From Archaeoglobaceae archaeon (GTDB lineage: Archaea > Halobacteriota > Archaeoglobi > Archaeoglobales > Archaeoglobaceae): 61,084 nucleotides of DNA. How positions within the stretch are numbered: position 1 is the first letter of the stretch; each line of letters starts with the position of its first letter. Made by a program: the position numbers and the translations under genes. This document shows, piece by piece, positions 1 to 9,378 of this stretch. Location: the NCBI GenBank assembly GCA_026988525.1, contig JALSLC010000009.1, positions 1 through 61,084 of the forward strand, in the 5' to 3' direction. The notes below the pieces were generated by a model, which saw nothing but the letters and a program-made list of their open reading frames with translations, ran no database searches and was not told the DNA's origin.

Positions 1-575
1 AAGCTTATGTTTGTTTTTAGGTTTGTATAATTTCTGTGGAATACGTAGATAGGTTTGTTGTATCCATTGCATGATATGTCTTCTAACATTCTATCGAGCA
101 TTAGTGGGGTGATTTTGCTGTATAGAACAGTATCTCTCAGTATATAATAAAAAACTTTGTAATACTCTTCCTCTTCGAGATTTATTCTAAAATCTCTAAG
201 AATCTGATCTGTCTTTTCTTTTAATATATCGATTTTATTCGTAATCTTCATTTCTGTTGGATCTATCGGTAAATACTCTAACTTGGATAAAATTTCTTTT
301 ACAATCTTTTTTTCTTTTTCATCTAATTTTGGCTCAACTACAAAGTACATTATTTCATTCGTAGCTTCTCTGCTTACAATGTAAATTTCTGAGAACGCGT
401 AGTAATCGTAAACAGGATATCTCTCAATTTCCAACCAACCTTCTGGTAATTCAAAATCTTCAATTGATTCAGCTAATTTTTTAAAAAATTCTAAGTTTAA
501 ATCTAAAATTTCTTTCTCCTCTTTTTCTTCCTTTCTCTTTTCTTTTACACTATGAAGTTTTAATCTTAGTTTCAT
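1..575 (-). CDS. Type II/IV secretion system ATPase, N-terminal part (cut by window edge)
   Basis: The left edge of the window cuts this gene, leaving about 191 N-terminal residues that read from an ATG at 575. The first 25 residues are highly charged (many Lys and Glu). An acidic N-domain follows, and near the edge comes the stretch LEDISCNGYNKPIYVFHR. That stretch is typical of the archaeal GspE/VirB11-type ATPases that power type IV pilus-like assembly on the cytoplasmic face of the membrane. The Walker motifs would lie outside the window, so ATPase activity cannot be confirmed. No partner such as TadC or a pilin is visible here. The family call rests on that one conserved block. Confidence 0.75.
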   Translation of the reverse strand, partial: MKLRLKLHSVKEKRKEEKEEKEILDLNLEFFKKLAESIEDFELPEGWLEIERYPVYDYYAFSEIYIVSREATNEIMYFVVEPKLDEKEKKIVKEILSKLEYLPIDPTEMKITNKIDILKEKTDQILRDFRINLEEEEYYKVFYYILRDTVLYSKITPLMLDRMLEDISCNGYNKPIYVFHRNYTNLKTNIS

Positions 576-643
576 TGATGATTATTCTCATTATAAGAAT
601 ATATACATTGCTGATAAAAGTTGCCAAGGTAAAAAATAAAAAA

Positions 644-1342
644 TTAAGAAGTCATTAAAGCAAAAGCTTGTCCTAGTTCTGTTAATCTTATTTTTACGTT
701 CTTTCCTTCCCTCTTCATTTCAACAAGACCATCTTCTTCCAATCCTTTGAGGTGATAGCTCATTCTTGCTCTTTGAGCCATGTACTTCTTTTGATCATCT
801 GTCTTTCCTTCAAGCAATTCAATAAGCTTGTTAATTGATTCGACTTCCCCACCCTGTTCCTGTATAGTTCTAATTATTAACATTTTATCATCGCTTATTC
901 TTTTCAATGGTGGAACCAATATTTCTTCCACTCTCTCAATTCCAACTTCTTTGCCATCTTCAAACTTCGGTATTGCCATATACAATTTACTACCAGAGAG
1001 CTGAGCTACTACATAGCTTGATAGACACATGATTCTTGAAGCGTCAGTAGTATTTATTAGTACCTCACTTCCAGCGTCAAGCTCGCTCTTTATCGTTTTT
1101 AGTATTTCTAAGGCTACAGCATACACATCTATTTTATCTACCAATATTTTATCGACATCAACCAAAACTTTTAGTGTTTTCTCTATTTCATTGGCAGACT
1201 CCTCTATGGACTTTGGATCGTAGTCTATTTCTTTACCAATTACAAGGTACACTTTTTGTATTGGATAACCGCTTTTTCTTATACTTTCCAACAATCTTTC
1301 TTTATTTACACCAACTGGAATTACATGTACTACTTTACTCAT
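644..1342 (-). CDS. DUF6293/HFX_2341-type regulator: CARF-like sensor plus winged helix
   Basis: About 232 residues. The N-terminal half starts KVVHVIPVGVNKERLLESI and has the alternating strand/helix look of a Rossmann-like CARF-type sensor, including a stretch LINTTDASRIMCLSSYV. The C-terminal 80 residues form a winged helix (ARMSYHLKGLEEDGLVEMKR). Proteins of this architecture are usually annotated as HFX_2341-type or Csa3-like transcription regulators, but no CRISPR locus is seen here. A longer reading from 1414 exists. I prefer the ATG at 1342 because the family begins with the strand KVVHVIPVG. It is divergent to the MoxR/VWA pair across a long gap, which makes that pair a possible target; this is inference. 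Confidence 0.7.
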   Translation of the reverse strand: MSKVVHVIPVGVNKERLLESIRKSGYPIQKVYLVIGKEIDYDPKSIEESANEIEKTLKVLVDVDKILVDKIDVYAVALEILKTIKSELDAGSEVLINTTDASRIMCLSSYVVAQLSGSKLYMAIPKFEDGKEVGIERVEEILVPPLKRISDDKMLIIRTIQEQGGEVESINKLIELLEGKTDDQKKYMAQRARMSYHLKGLEEDGLVEMKREGKNVKIRLTELGQAFALMTS

Positions 1343-1807
1343 ACTTACTACTTCAAATTCATTATTAATAAACTTTTCCACTAGGATTATTTTTTCCAAA
1401 AATGATAATAACAATTAAAAATAATACTATTTTCTTTACTCTAATTTGTAGATTTAATAGCTCATTCAAGTTACGTACATGTGTATCAAAGCTTTTGTTA
1501 AAATCGAGTATATTAAGTTTTCTATAAATTTAGTAAATGTTGACAATATTGAAACACTTGGTAAATTATGTTACACTGAATATCTGAGAATTATATTATT
1601 CATTAAAAATTTGTCTAATTGGTCAGTCAAATACAGTATTATATTTTACTTTACAAAGATGATTTATAAAAATTTTTTAAGTTAAAAAATGTAAATTTAA
1701 AAATATTTGAAAATATTACTGCAAAACATTCTAAATAATAGTAAACGATTAATTATTATAAATTTTTCGAGAAAAATTATTTTTACATTAGTTGTAGAAG
1801 AGAACTA
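1343..1807. other. 465-bp AT-rich intergenic region between divergent genes
   Basis: No convincing gene is seen. A 68-codon open frame at 1479-1685 is made of AT-rich codons, has no ribosome-binding site and resembles no family I know. The region is very rich in A and T, with several TATA-like stretches, and probably carries the promoters of both flanking genes. It is long for this compact genome. Confidence 0.5.
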
Positions 1808-2947
1808 ATGAACGATACGATTTCCAAGTTATCAGAACTAAAAATAAAATTAACAGATTTATTTGTCCAAAAAGAAGCAGAGATAACTGCAATACTCTCA
1901 GGTTTACTTTCTGGAGAACCAGTAATTCTCGTTGGAGAAGTTGGAACTGCCAAAACAATATTAATAGAAAAAATGGCTGAATTGATAGATGCCAAATATT
2001 TCTACTATCTTTTAACAAGGTTTACTGAACCAGATGAAATACTTGGCCCCCTCGATATAAATTCGCTGAGAGAGGGGAAGTACGTAAGAAGGACTGAAAA
2101 TCGCTTACCTGAAGCTGAAATTATATTTCTTGACGAAATATTTAAAGCTTCATCAGCCATAAGAAACATACTGTTGGATATAATTTTAAACAGAAGGTTT
2201 AGAAATAACGGAGAATTTAAAAAACTTCCTATGCTCACTCTTTATACTGCAAGTAATGAGGTTAGCAGTGATATTGAAGATGCTGCTTTTTATGACAGAT
2301 TAACAGTCAGATGTTTTGTTAGAAGCGTTTCAGAAGATGCTTGGAGTGAGCTTGTAGAAAAGGGGATAATACTCGAAGATTTAAAATTAAATCCCGTATT
2401 GAGTGTTGACGACGTAAAAAATCTACAAAAATTAACTTTAGAGAGATTTAAAAAAATGCCGGAAAGCAAAGTTTTACAAGTTTACTTAGATGCTTTAGCA
2501 TCTTTAAAACAGAAAGGTGTTAAACTTTCGGATAGAAGAAAAATAAAATTATTGAAAATAGCAAGCGCCATATCTATAATATACAATGAAGAGGCTGTTT
2601 CCCCAGATAGCATAGCTGAAGCTTTAAAGTTAGTTGCTGTTCATGATGAAGATGATATAAGAAAAGTAGATCAGGTAATATTCGAGCTTGGTTTAAGTAG
2701 TTACTATAAACACATACAGAGAATACAGACGGTCAATTCGGAGCTTCAAAATGCTATAAAACTTGCTAAGAGTGGTGGCATAGACGAGATAAAAATGTTA
2801 TCTACAATTTGCAATAGAGCTGTTGAGATGGTAGAAGAAATTCCCAAGAATCCCCGTTTATTACCATATACAAGACAGCTAAAAAGTTCAATAAATAAAG
2901 CAAAAGATATTTTAGATAAGAAGAAAGCAGAAATATTTGGTTTATGA
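1808..2947 (+). CDS. MoxR-family AAA+ ATPase (RavA-like)
   Basis: 379 residues. Walker A is GEVGTAKT (residues 43-50) and Walker B is IIFLDE (105-110) followed by IFKAS. The region around LTRFTEPDEILGPLDI matches the MoxR/RavA subgroup. The C-terminal third is helical, as in RavA. These ATPases act with a VWA-domain partner as chaperones that insert metals or help mature enzyme complexes. The next gene encodes exactly such a partner and overlaps this stop by four bases (ATGA), so the two are almost certainly co-translated. The client is unknown. The downstream fwd operon is convergent, so proximity to it is only suggestive. Confidence 0.88.
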   Translation: MNDTISKLSELKIKLTDLFVQKEAEITAILSGLLSGEPVILVGEVGTAKTILIEKMAELIDAKYFYYLLTRFTEPDEILGPLDINSLREGKYVRRTENRLPEAEIIFLDEIFKASSAIRNILLDIILNRRFRNNGEFKKLPMLTLYTASNEVSSDIEDAAFYDRLTVRCFVRSVSEDAWSELVEKGIILEDLKLNPVLSVDDVKNLQKLTLERFKKMPESKVLQVYLDALASLKQKGVKLSDRRKIKLLKIASAISIIYNEEAVSPDSIAEALKLVAVHDEDDIRKVDQVIFELGLSSYYKHIQRIQTVNSELQNAIKLAKSGGIDEIKMLSTICNRAVEMVEEIPKNPRLLPYTRQLKSSINKAKDILDKKKAEIFGL

Positions 2948-4227
2948 AGTTGGCAAACAATTTGATAAATGTAACAAACAAGGATTTTATTTATTCTTTA
3001 ATCTCCCAGAGAATATCCTCATTTCTACCACCAGACATGCAGAAGATATATGATAAATTTGAACATATAAAAATAATATCAACTGATTCGTACTTTATAC
3101 ACTACTCACTCTATCCCTTTTTAAAAAGTAGAAATGAAGACTCAGTACTGGAAGAAGCGAGAAAATTTTGCAGAGAATACATGGATAGCGAAAGATATCA
3201 AACTTTAAAAACATTAACTACCTTGGATGATGAATTAAGTCTCATTTACAGCATTTCTCTAACTAAGTACGTAATAGGCAAGCTTATGGGTTTGCTGGAA
3301 GTTCCAAATTCTGCTAAGGGCATACCATCAGCTTCATCTCTTTCATCCATCGGAGGGATAATTGGTGAATTACTGGAAGGGGCTGTAGAAGAAGCTGAAA
3401 ATGTAACTAAGAATGCTGAAGAAATAAGAGAACTTATGGGTGGAAAAAGAGCTGGAAAAGAAGCTGGTACTTTTAAAAAGGTGCTGAATCTCGCAAAACA
3501 AATGATGTTTGTTGAAGAATTAAAACATATTGTTAGAATGTCGAGAAAAATGATGGATTTTACTCCTAATGCTACTAAAATAGCAAAATTAAGAGGTAAA
3601 TTCGGAGACGAGCTCTCAGGATATATGTTAACGAGATTTATTGAAAGGGCTTTACCAAGAGAACTAGCTTTGCCAGATGAGATTTTCACTTTAAAATTTG
3701 CTTCAGAGGGCTTCCTTTCTAAGGAAAAATTAAGAGTTAACGAGGGCGCGTACTACGTGTTGATAGATAAGTCTGGATCAATGGTTGGTGAAAAAACGAT
3801 ATGGGCAAGGAGTGTAGCAATGGCAATATATAGACTATCACGTGCAAAAAGAAGAAAGTACTTTTTGAGATTTTTTGATACCAAAGTTTATCCAAACAAA
3901 CCAATAAGTGAGCCAAAAGATATTGTAGATGCCATTTTGAAAGTTCAATCAAATGGTGGAACCGATATAACTAATGCTATAAGCACCGCTATTAAAGATT
4001 TAGAGGAAAAATTTTCAGAATATACAAACACAATCGTAATTATAACCGATGGAGAGGATGTTGTAGATGATCTATCAAAAGATCTCAAAAAGGTTAGAGC
4101 AAATCTAATTTCTGTTATGATACAGGGAAACAATGAAACTCTAAAAAAGATAAGCAACTGCTACGTAAAAGCTGAATTAAGTGAAAAAGGTGGAGAAAAA
4201 ATATTAAAATTGGCTGAATCAAGCTAA
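2944..4227 (+). CDS. VWA-domain protein, MoxR partner (ViaA-like)
   Basis: 427 residues with a largely helical N-terminal region of about 260 residues, then a von Willebrand factor A domain. The MIDAS motif DKSGS lies at 275-279, with a conserved GGTDI threonine further on and the strand IVIITDGED. All classical metal-site positions are present, so the domain can be expected to bind a divalent cation and a protein ligand. It overlaps the upstream MoxR gene by four bases. Its last nine bases overlap the convergent fwdC gene. Function is inferred from the family: substrate adaptor for the AAA+ ATPase. Confidence 0.85.
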   Translation: MKLANNLINVTNKDFIYSLISQRISSFLPPDMQKIYDKFEHIKIISTDSYFIHYSLYPFLKSRNEDSVLEEARKFCREYMDSERYQTLKTLTTLDDELSLIYSISLTKYVIGKLMGLLEVPNSAKGIPSASSLSSIGGIIGELLEGAVEEAENVTKNAEEIRELMGGKRAGKEAGTFKKVLNLAKQMMFVEELKHIVRMSRKMMDFTPNATKIAKLRGKFGDELSGYMLTRFIERALPRELALPDEIFTLKFASEGFLSKEKLRVNEGAYYVLIDKSGSMVGEKTIWARSVAMAIYRLSRAKRRKYFLRFFDTKVYPNKPISEPKDIVDAILKVQSNGGTDITNAISTAIKDLEEKFSEYTNTIVIITDGEDVVDDLSKDLKKVRANLISVMIQGNNETLKKISNCYVKAELSEKGGEKILKLAESS

Positions 4228-4926
4228 TTTTTTAATTATTTTTATAATTCCTTCTCCTTTAACATTTAAATCTCCTTTAAATACATCTCCATCTTTCACA
4301 AATGAGGGCAATATTTCACATTCACCAACTCTAATTTCTCCTTTTTTCATATCCCAACCAACATATCCAGCTTTACCAAAAACAGTAATACACCCTCCCA
4401 ACATTTCACTTCCAACAAAATCTCCAGCATTTCCTTCTATAATTATCTCTCCTCCTTTCATCTTTTCCCCGATATAGTTCCCAGCATTACCTTTAACAAT
4501 TATCTTTCCTCCTTCCATCCCCTTACTCTCCCCCCAATAGTTACATCCCACTCTATTACCAGCATTTCCTTCTATAATTATCTCTCCTCCTTTCATCATT
4601 CCTCCAACCCAATCGTCACAGTTACCTTTAACAATTATCTTTCCCCCCTCCATAAATGCACCTAAGTGCATACCAGCATTTCCTTCTACTATTATTTCGC
4701 CTTTTTTCATACCTTTACCTATCCATTTAACTTTTGAAAAATCGCCTCTAAGTATTATTTTTTCTTCACCATCTTCAAAGTATTCAATTTCAAAAAGTTC
4801 TTCAAGTGATATTTCCTGTTTCCCAAGATATACTTTGAGTGATTTTAGCTCATTTAAATTAGTTGGAACTATTTCTGCTTCTACACAAACTTCAAACTCC
4901 CTCTTAGGCCTAATAATCACTGTCAA
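4219..4926 (-). CDS. fwdC: Formylmethanofuran dehydrogenase subunit C
   Basis: 235 residues from a TTG at 4926. The core is a run of beta-helix turns of the type GGEIIIEGNAGNRVG, about seven in all, as in FwdC and the C-terminal domain of glutamate synthase. FwdC is a structural subunit that sits beside FwdA in the tungsten enzyme, which reduces CO2 to formylmethanofuran or runs in reverse in C1 oxidation. A GTG at 4935 opens the longest frame, but it is part of the Shine-Dalgarno AGGGTGAT, so the TTG four bases further on is the better start. It is the last gene of fwdDBAC and runs convergently into the VWA gene. Confidence 0.93.
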   Translation of the reverse strand: MTVIIRPKREFEVCVEAEIVPTNLNELKSLKVYLGKQEISLEELFEIEYFEDGEEKIILRGDFSKVKWIGKGMKKGEIIVEGNAGMHLGAFMEGGKIIVKGNCDDWVGGMMKGGEIIIEGNAGNRVGCNYWGESKGMEGGKIIVKGNAGNYIGEKMKGGEIIIEGNAGDFVGSEMLGGCITVFGKAGYVGWDMKKGEIRVGECEILPSFVKDGDVFKGDLNVKGEGIIKIIKKLA

Positions 4927-4930
4927 TTTT

Positions 4931-4938
4931 ATCACCCT
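4931..4938 (-). promoter_or_regulatory. Shine-Dalgarno deciding the fwdC start
   Basis: AGGGTGAT on the minus strand lies four bases (AAAA) before the TTG at 4926. The GTG start that opens the longest frame lies inside this motif and is therefore unlikely. Confidence 0.7.
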
Positions 4939-4939
4939 A

Positions 4940-6595
4940 CTAAACTTTTACAACTTCTGGTTTTCTAATCCACTCTTCTTTAACACCGTAGTTGTTTTTG
5001 GAAACAGTGTAATACTTGAAAACATCGTTTAACTCTTCTTCAATTATTTCTCTTTCAGAGTTAACTTTTACCCAGAACGTCTTTCCCCAAATATCAGATA
5101 CGATCTCTCCATCTTTTACAACGATCTCCCCACTTTTTATCGTGTAAGCAGTCCTTTCTAAAGATTTTAGCAATTCTTCATCTCTAACTTCGTTGCAGTT
5201 AAAGGGATAGATAGCAATATCTGCATCAGCTCCAATTCTTAGAGTTCCTTTGTTTTTTAAACCAAGAATTTTAGCCGGAGTGCTTCGGGTCATTTTTACA
5301 ATATCGTAAAAACTTCTTTCAATATCGAGTGAAAGAAGGGATGTGGCTCTTTCTATATAGTTACTCACATTTTTCTCCTTTACTTCATTTTCTCTAAGTT
5401 TTTTACTCATAAGAAGCGAGATAATATATGGATATTCTACAAAAGGCCCACCATTTGGATAATCTGTGGAGACTACAATTTTATCAGGATCTACAAGCAA
5501 TCCAAACTCTAAACTCGTAGCCCACTGAACTGCATTTACGGGGCTTTTAGCTCTATATGTAATTGGAACTATGCCTCCTCCAGTCTCTATTTCTACATCT
5601 TTGTTAATCCACTTAGTTTTAGCAAGCTTAAACAAGGCAAATTCAAAAGGACCGTCTGCAGTCATAGTAGTTGTGTGACCAAATATAACTTGCCCCATGT
5701 CAACTGTAACTGGGCTCGAATTTATTAGCTTAGATAACTCTTCCGCCCCACTACCAATATTTTTCCAGCTATCCCCGGTATATGAATTGAATTGCACGTG
5801 AGTTATATGAAGGCAGTTTTCTTTTCCAATTTTTTCAGCAAGTTTTATCGTTTCTGCAGTTGTTTCAGCACTACCCGGAACGCCGAGGTTATTGCAGTGT
5901 ACGTGCACTTTGTGGGGTAAGTTTAACTCTACTGCAGCTTTCATCAAAGTTGTCAAAACTTCAGCAGGTGTTGCTTCAAATCCAGGAATCAATTCATGAA
6001 TGCTGTGAACATTTTTTCCGTACATCCAAGCTTCTACGCCTCCGGGATTTACAATTTTAATACCATACCCCTTCGCCTTATCTATAGCCCAAGCTACGAA
6101 AGCTTTCATTTTTTCTACATCACCTTCAGCTGCGAACTTGAAAGTTAAATGCCAATTACCAAAAAGAGGTAGAGCAGCTTTATCTACTATGGGAATGGAA
6201 TCGAGCTCCTCATGAGTATGAATTGAATATATAGTTGGAGTGGCTGGTTCTATAGCAGTAGTATATCCCATCTTAGCGTATTCATATCCAATAGCAGGGC
6301 ATGTTAGTAGAACTTTACCCATCGCACATCTTGTTTTATTACTTTTAGATCTAACGTACTTTAAGTCTTCAGGCCTCATAGATCTGCCAGCGTTAATCTT
6401 CGGCCCTGCTATGTGAGCATGTATATCAATCCCTCCGGGAACGACAGTCATACCATTAGCATCAATAACTTTCTCTACTTTCCCGGCCTCACTCTCTTCA
6501 ACCAGTTTTCCATTTTTTATAAATAAATCCATTTTTTCTCCATCTATATTTTGAGTTGGATCAACAACAATTCCATTCTTAATCATTATTGTCAT
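4940..6595 (-). CDS. fwdA: Formylmethanofuran dehydrogenase subunit A (amidohydrolase)
   Basis: 551 residues, the normal length for FwdA. It is an amidohydrolase with a binuclear metal centre: the first His-x-His is in GGIDIHAHIAGPKIN, further ligands are in KVHVHCNNLG and HITHVQFNSY, and the catalytic Asp is in VVSTDYPNGGPF. FwdA condenses formate, made at the FwdBD site, with methanofuran. The reading frame extends upstream to 6622. The ATG at 6595 is preceded at four bases by AAGGTGAT, which fixes the start and removes the apparent overlap with fwdB. It is followed almost directly by fwdC. Confidence 0.95.
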   Translation of the reverse strand: MTIMIKNGIVVDPTQNIDGEKMDLFIKNGKLVEESEAGKVEKVIDANGMTVVPGGIDIHAHIAGPKINAGRSMRPEDLKYVRSKSNKTRCAMGKVLLTCPAIGYEYAKMGYTTAIEPATPTIYSIHTHEELDSIPIVDKAALPLFGNWHLTFKFAAEGDVEKMKAFVAWAIDKAKGYGIKIVNPGGVEAWMYGKNVHSIHELIPGFEATPAEVLTTLMKAAVELNLPHKVHVHCNNLGVPGSAETTAETIKLAEKIGKENCLHITHVQFNSYTGDSWKNIGSGAEELSKLINSSPVTVDMGQVIFGHTTTMTADGPFEFALFKLAKTKWINKDVEIETGGGIVPITYRAKSPVNAVQWATSLEFGLLVDPDKIVVSTDYPNGGPFVEYPYIISLLMSKKLRENEVKEKNVSNYIERATSLLSLDIERSFYDIVKMTRSTPAKILGLKNKGTLRIGADADIAIYPFNCNEVRDEELLKSLERTAYTIKSGEIVVKDGEIVSDIWGKTFWVKVNSEREIIEEELNDVFKYYTVSKNNYGVKEEWIRKPEVVKV

Positions 6596-6599
6596 TTTA

Positions 6600-6607
6600 A
6601 TCACCTT
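6600..6607 (-). promoter_or_regulatory. Shine-Dalgarno deciding the fwdA start
   Basis: AAGGTGAT on the minus strand with a four-base TAAA spacer before the ATG at 6595. It argues against the in-frame ATG at 6622. Confidence 0.75.
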
Positions 6608-6608
6608 T

Positions 6609-7847
6609 TTATATTTTTTCAAGCAATTTTTCCATAACTTCGATATCTGACATATATTTACTGTCTCTTATCTTCTTCACTCTTAAAGGAATTCCATCCA
6701 TACGATAAATAGTACCTTCAGCTTCAATACCAACTATTGCAGTAGGTATAACTACGTTAGCTACCTTAGTCGTTAAATTTGGATGTGGATCTATCTGAAT
6801 AACCGGTATTTCTTTCAATCTATCAACTGCTTTCTTAGGGAAATGTGCTACTGGATCGCTGGCAACAATCATTGCAGCATCGCAGTCTCCCCTAATTAAA
6901 GCCTCAACAGCAGTAAATTCTCCGGGAGAGAATCTTGCATATTTCCTGCTAAAATCAATTGCATACTCAAATCCTACTTCCCAAGCTGGAACTTCACCTG
7001 AACCCACTACATTGAAGTGTCCTCTCATTGGTTGTAAGATGTATCTTGTTTTTCTATTTAAATCCTGAACGAGCTTTATTACTGCTTCAACGTTTCTTTC
7101 ATGACCTCTTGTATGTGTTATACCTAATCCAAAGAATATAACACCGTATTTTGCTTTTTCAAGTTTTTCTGCCAAATTAATTATTTCATCTCTTTTTAAC
7201 CCGCCTACTTCATCTGGAATTGCATTTTCATTACCATTTATTGCACTTCTCAAAGCCGTGAAAATAGCAAAATCTGAATTTGGTTTTACTACATAAAAAT
7301 CTGTTGCCAAATAGGCTGTTGGTGTTTTTCTAACGTCCACCACTATTACTTTTCTATCCAGCCTACCCTTAGTTAAAAATCCCTTAGCCATAACAGAATA
7401 CCTTGTTGGGTGTCTTGGATGAGCTTCTACTGGATTGCAACCCCAGAAAACTACTATATCAGCCCTATTTTTTGCTTGACCAAGTGTTCCACCAACTATC
7501 CCTTGCTCTATCATAGCCAAGGTTGTGGGTGCGTGGCAAACGCTTGAACATTGATCATATATTCCTCCTATTTTTTCTGCGATAATAACTCCCAATCTTA
7601 TTGCTTCGTTTACTGTAGAAGACCAACCATACAGAAGAGGTCTTTTAGCCTCTTTTAATATTTCAGCTGCTTTTTCTATTGCTTCTTCGTAAGTTACTTC
7701 CTTTCCATCGATCATTGGTGCTTTTATTCTGTCCTTTTTACTGAATTTAGCTTCACCAAGGGGGCATAAATTTACTCCATACTCTTCTTCAAACTCAATG
7801 TCATCGCAAGCATTACCACAAAAAGTGCATACTACATCTTTCACCAT
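6609..7847 (-). CDS. fwdB: Formylmethanofuran dehydrogenase subunit B (tungsten/molybdopterin)
   Basis: 412 residues. The N-terminal CTFCGNACDD with a further Cys in NLCPLGEAKF forms the [4Fe-4S] site. The segment DQCSSVCHAPTTLA carries the Cys expected to bind tungsten or molybdenum; this is the cysteine version, not the selenocysteine version. FWGCNPVEAHPRHPTRY is the usual pterin-binding stretch. With FwdD it holds the bis-pterin cofactor and reduces CO2 to formate. The GTG at 7856 belongs to the Shine-Dalgarno (AAGGTG), so the ATG at 7847 is preferred. It lies between fwdD and fwdA and is the catalytic reference for the divergent paralogue at 17667. Confidence 0.95.
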   Translation of the reverse strand: MVKDVVCTFCGNACDDIEFEEEYGVNLCPLGEAKFSKKDRIKAPMIDGKEVTYEEAIEKAAEILKEAKRPLLYGWSSTVNEAIRLGVIIAEKIGGIYDQCSSVCHAPTTLAMIEQGIVGGTLGQAKNRADIVVFWGCNPVEAHPRHPTRYSVMAKGFLTKGRLDRKVIVVDVRKTPTAYLATDFYVVKPNSDFAIFTALRSAINGNENAIPDEVGGLKRDEIINLAEKLEKAKYGVIFFGLGITHTRGHERNVEAVIKLVQDLNRKTRYILQPMRGHFNVVGSGEVPAWEVGFEYAIDFSRKYARFSPGEFTAVEALIRGDCDAAMIVASDPVAHFPKKAVDRLKEIPVIQIDPHPNLTTKVANVVIPTAIVGIEAEGTIYRMDGIPLRVKKIRDSKYMSDIEVMEKLLEKI

Positions 7848-7859
7848 AGTTAACACCTT

Positions 7860-8234
7860 TTAAGTAGATATTAATTCTTCAATACTTAAAACATTTTTAT
7901 CTGTTTTTTCTATGGTAGCTTTAACTCCCTTGTACTGGGGAGTACCACTACCATTTAAAATGCCAACAACTCTGTTGGCATAAGGCCCCATTGGAATGAA
8001 TATTATTCCCTCTGGAGGCTGCAAATCAACTTCTGGTTTTTTTACATATAAAACAACTTCACCAACTTCACTTCTAACAATAACTCTATCCCCCTCCTTA
8101 ACACCAATTTTTTCCATATCCTTCTCGTTCATTTCACAGTAATTTACTGCTTTCATATAAGCTTCACTTAACTTTTCATCTATGGTCATTCCCTGCTCAG
8201 TCGTTCTACCAGTAATAACTACAACTTCAATCAT
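7860..8234 (-). CDS. fwdD: Formylmethanofuran dehydrogenase subunit D
   Basis: 124 residues of the molybdopterin-dinucleotide-binding fold (C-terminal domain type of the DMSO-reductase family). Visible markers are TGRTTEQGMTIDEKLSEAY, the strand GDRVIVRSEVGEVVLYV and the loop FIPMGPYANRV. FwdD completes the pterin pocket of FwdB. It is the first gene of the minus-strand operon fwdDBAC. A good Shine-Dalgarno (GGAGGTAT) lies just before the ATG. Spacing to fwdB is about 12 bases after the fwdB start correction. Confidence 0.94.
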   Translation of the reverse strand: MIEVVVITGRTTEQGMTIDEKLSEAYMKAVNYCEMNEKDMEKIGVKEGDRVIVRSEVGEVVLYVKKPEVDLQPPEGIIFIPMGPYANRVVGILNGSGTPQYKGVKATIEKTDKNVLSIEELIST

Positions 8235-8466
8235 GATATACCTCCAGTTTTTTTGAGCAGAATATACGATTCGTATTTAACAGTTGTGGTATTTTTTAAT
8301 GACTAATAAGTATTGATATATAGTGACAATAATGCACAAGTTGTGTCAAATCTGTGCTAAAAATGCCGGAATTTTTAAAAAGAGGTACTAAAAAATTTAT
8401 CATTATTAATTACAGAAAAAGTACGATCTATTCAAATTTATGATGCTGCTTTATAATCTATAAAGC
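8235..8466 (-). promoter_or_regulatory. Promoter region of fwdDBAC with an 11-bp palindrome
   Basis: The 232-bp gap upstream of fwdD contains TATA-like stretches on the minus strand (around 8275-8282 and 8315-8322). It also has a perfect inverted repeat CACAAGTTGTG at 8335-8345 and a related half-site, CCACAACTG on the minus strand, near 8282-8290. The arrangement would suit a dimeric regulator. No regulator is identified, and the exact TATA box is uncertain. Confidence 0.4.
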
Positions 8467-9327
8467 TTAGACTGGATATTTCGCATATAGTTCTTTCCTC
8501 ATAGCCTCTAACAATCTCTCTTCTTTTCCAGCAAATTCTGCAGCTGAACAAACGTTAACTCCTGCATCTTTACCAGCACTAAAAACTTTTGATAAGTGTT
8601 CCCTCCATCTTAAATCTCTCGCCAAATGATGATCGAGTATTAAATTTTTTACATCAGTATTTTCTATTAATCTTATAAGATTTTTAATAGAAGATTCAAG
8701 AGCTGAAGTAGAATACCTATATCCAAGCATGTAAGTCATAGGGCCATCCACAAATACAGTTTTTGCATTACTTTCAAGCATAAATCCAAGTTGTTCTTCT
8801 AAGCTTGGACCCTCAACATCCGATGAATACAGAAAACTTTTATTTTTATGTTCAATTAAAATCTCCAAAACATATCCAAGTTTACTGTTTGTTCCATGGA
8901 AAACTGGCTTAGAAAATTTTATTAAAACGTTATCAAATTCAAAAGATTTAGAATCAGCAAACTCCACTCTACAAATATCTTTTACCTGATTTAAAAAAAA
9001 TGCAGCTCTTTTTTTCTGACTTAAGTTTATTTTATTAGATGGATGTTTTACAAGCAATAATTTGTTGGTAAGACAATCTACATCCTTTGGATTATGATGG
9101 TCGTAGTGGTAGTGTGTTATTACAACAATATCACAATCTTTGACAGATTTTTTTACTTTATTCCAGTACTTCTCTTTTTCTTTTATTTCTATGGGGTGGG
9201 GCGGCAATCCATATCTTTTAGGTCCAAGTGCAACACCCGGATCTATAAAAATTGAGATTTTAGATTTTACTAAGGTAGCCATACTTCTTACACCCATAGA
9301 ATCAAACGCAACTGGAATTATCTCCAT
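8467..9327 (-). CDS. UPF0282 metallo-beta-lactamase-fold hydrolase
   Basis: 286 residues. The metal motif appears as [10 protein letters not shown] about 90 residues in, and later histidines are in [20 protein letters not shown] and LDHHLARD. This is the pattern of the archaeal UPF0282 family of metallo-beta-lactamase-fold proteins, whose substrate is not established. Length and start fit the family. It is divergent to ahbC with only 51 bases between the start codons, so the promoters overlap. No evidence ties it to heme synthesis beyond the shared intergenic region. Confidence 0.85.
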   Translation of the reverse strand: MEIIPVAFDSMGVRSMATLVKSKISIFIDPGVALGPKRYGLPPHPIEIKEKEKYWNKVKKSVKDCDIVVITHYHYDHHNPKDVDCLTNKLLLVKHPSNKINLSQKKRAAFFLNQVKDICRVEFADSKSFEFDNVLIKFSKPVFHGTNSKLGYVLEILIEHKNKSFLYSSDVEGPSLEEQLGFMLESNAKTVFVDGPMTYMLGYRYSTSALESSIKNLIRLIENTDVKNLILDHHLARDLRWREHLSKVFSAGKDAGVNVCSAAEFAGKEERLLEAMRKELYAKYPV

Positions 9328-9378
9328 GGGCTACATAGAGAGGTTAAAGTATTATATATTTCTCGTGAATTCTAAATT

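Noticed and set aside
576-613. Possible C/D-box sRNA (TGATGA followed by CTGA)
   Set aside because: Only about 38 bases long, with no internal D'/C' boxes, so too short for an archaeal guide RNA.
1479-1685. 68-codon open frame in the long intergenic region
   Set aside because: AT-rich random-like composition, no Shine-Dalgarno and no resemblance to a family.
3246-3689. 147-codon frame opposite the VWA gene
   Set aside because: Antisense shadow with no domain features.
6609-7847. Selenocysteine in FwdB
   Set aside because: The catalytic position in SSVCH is encoded as an ordinary Cys codon, with no in-frame TGA.
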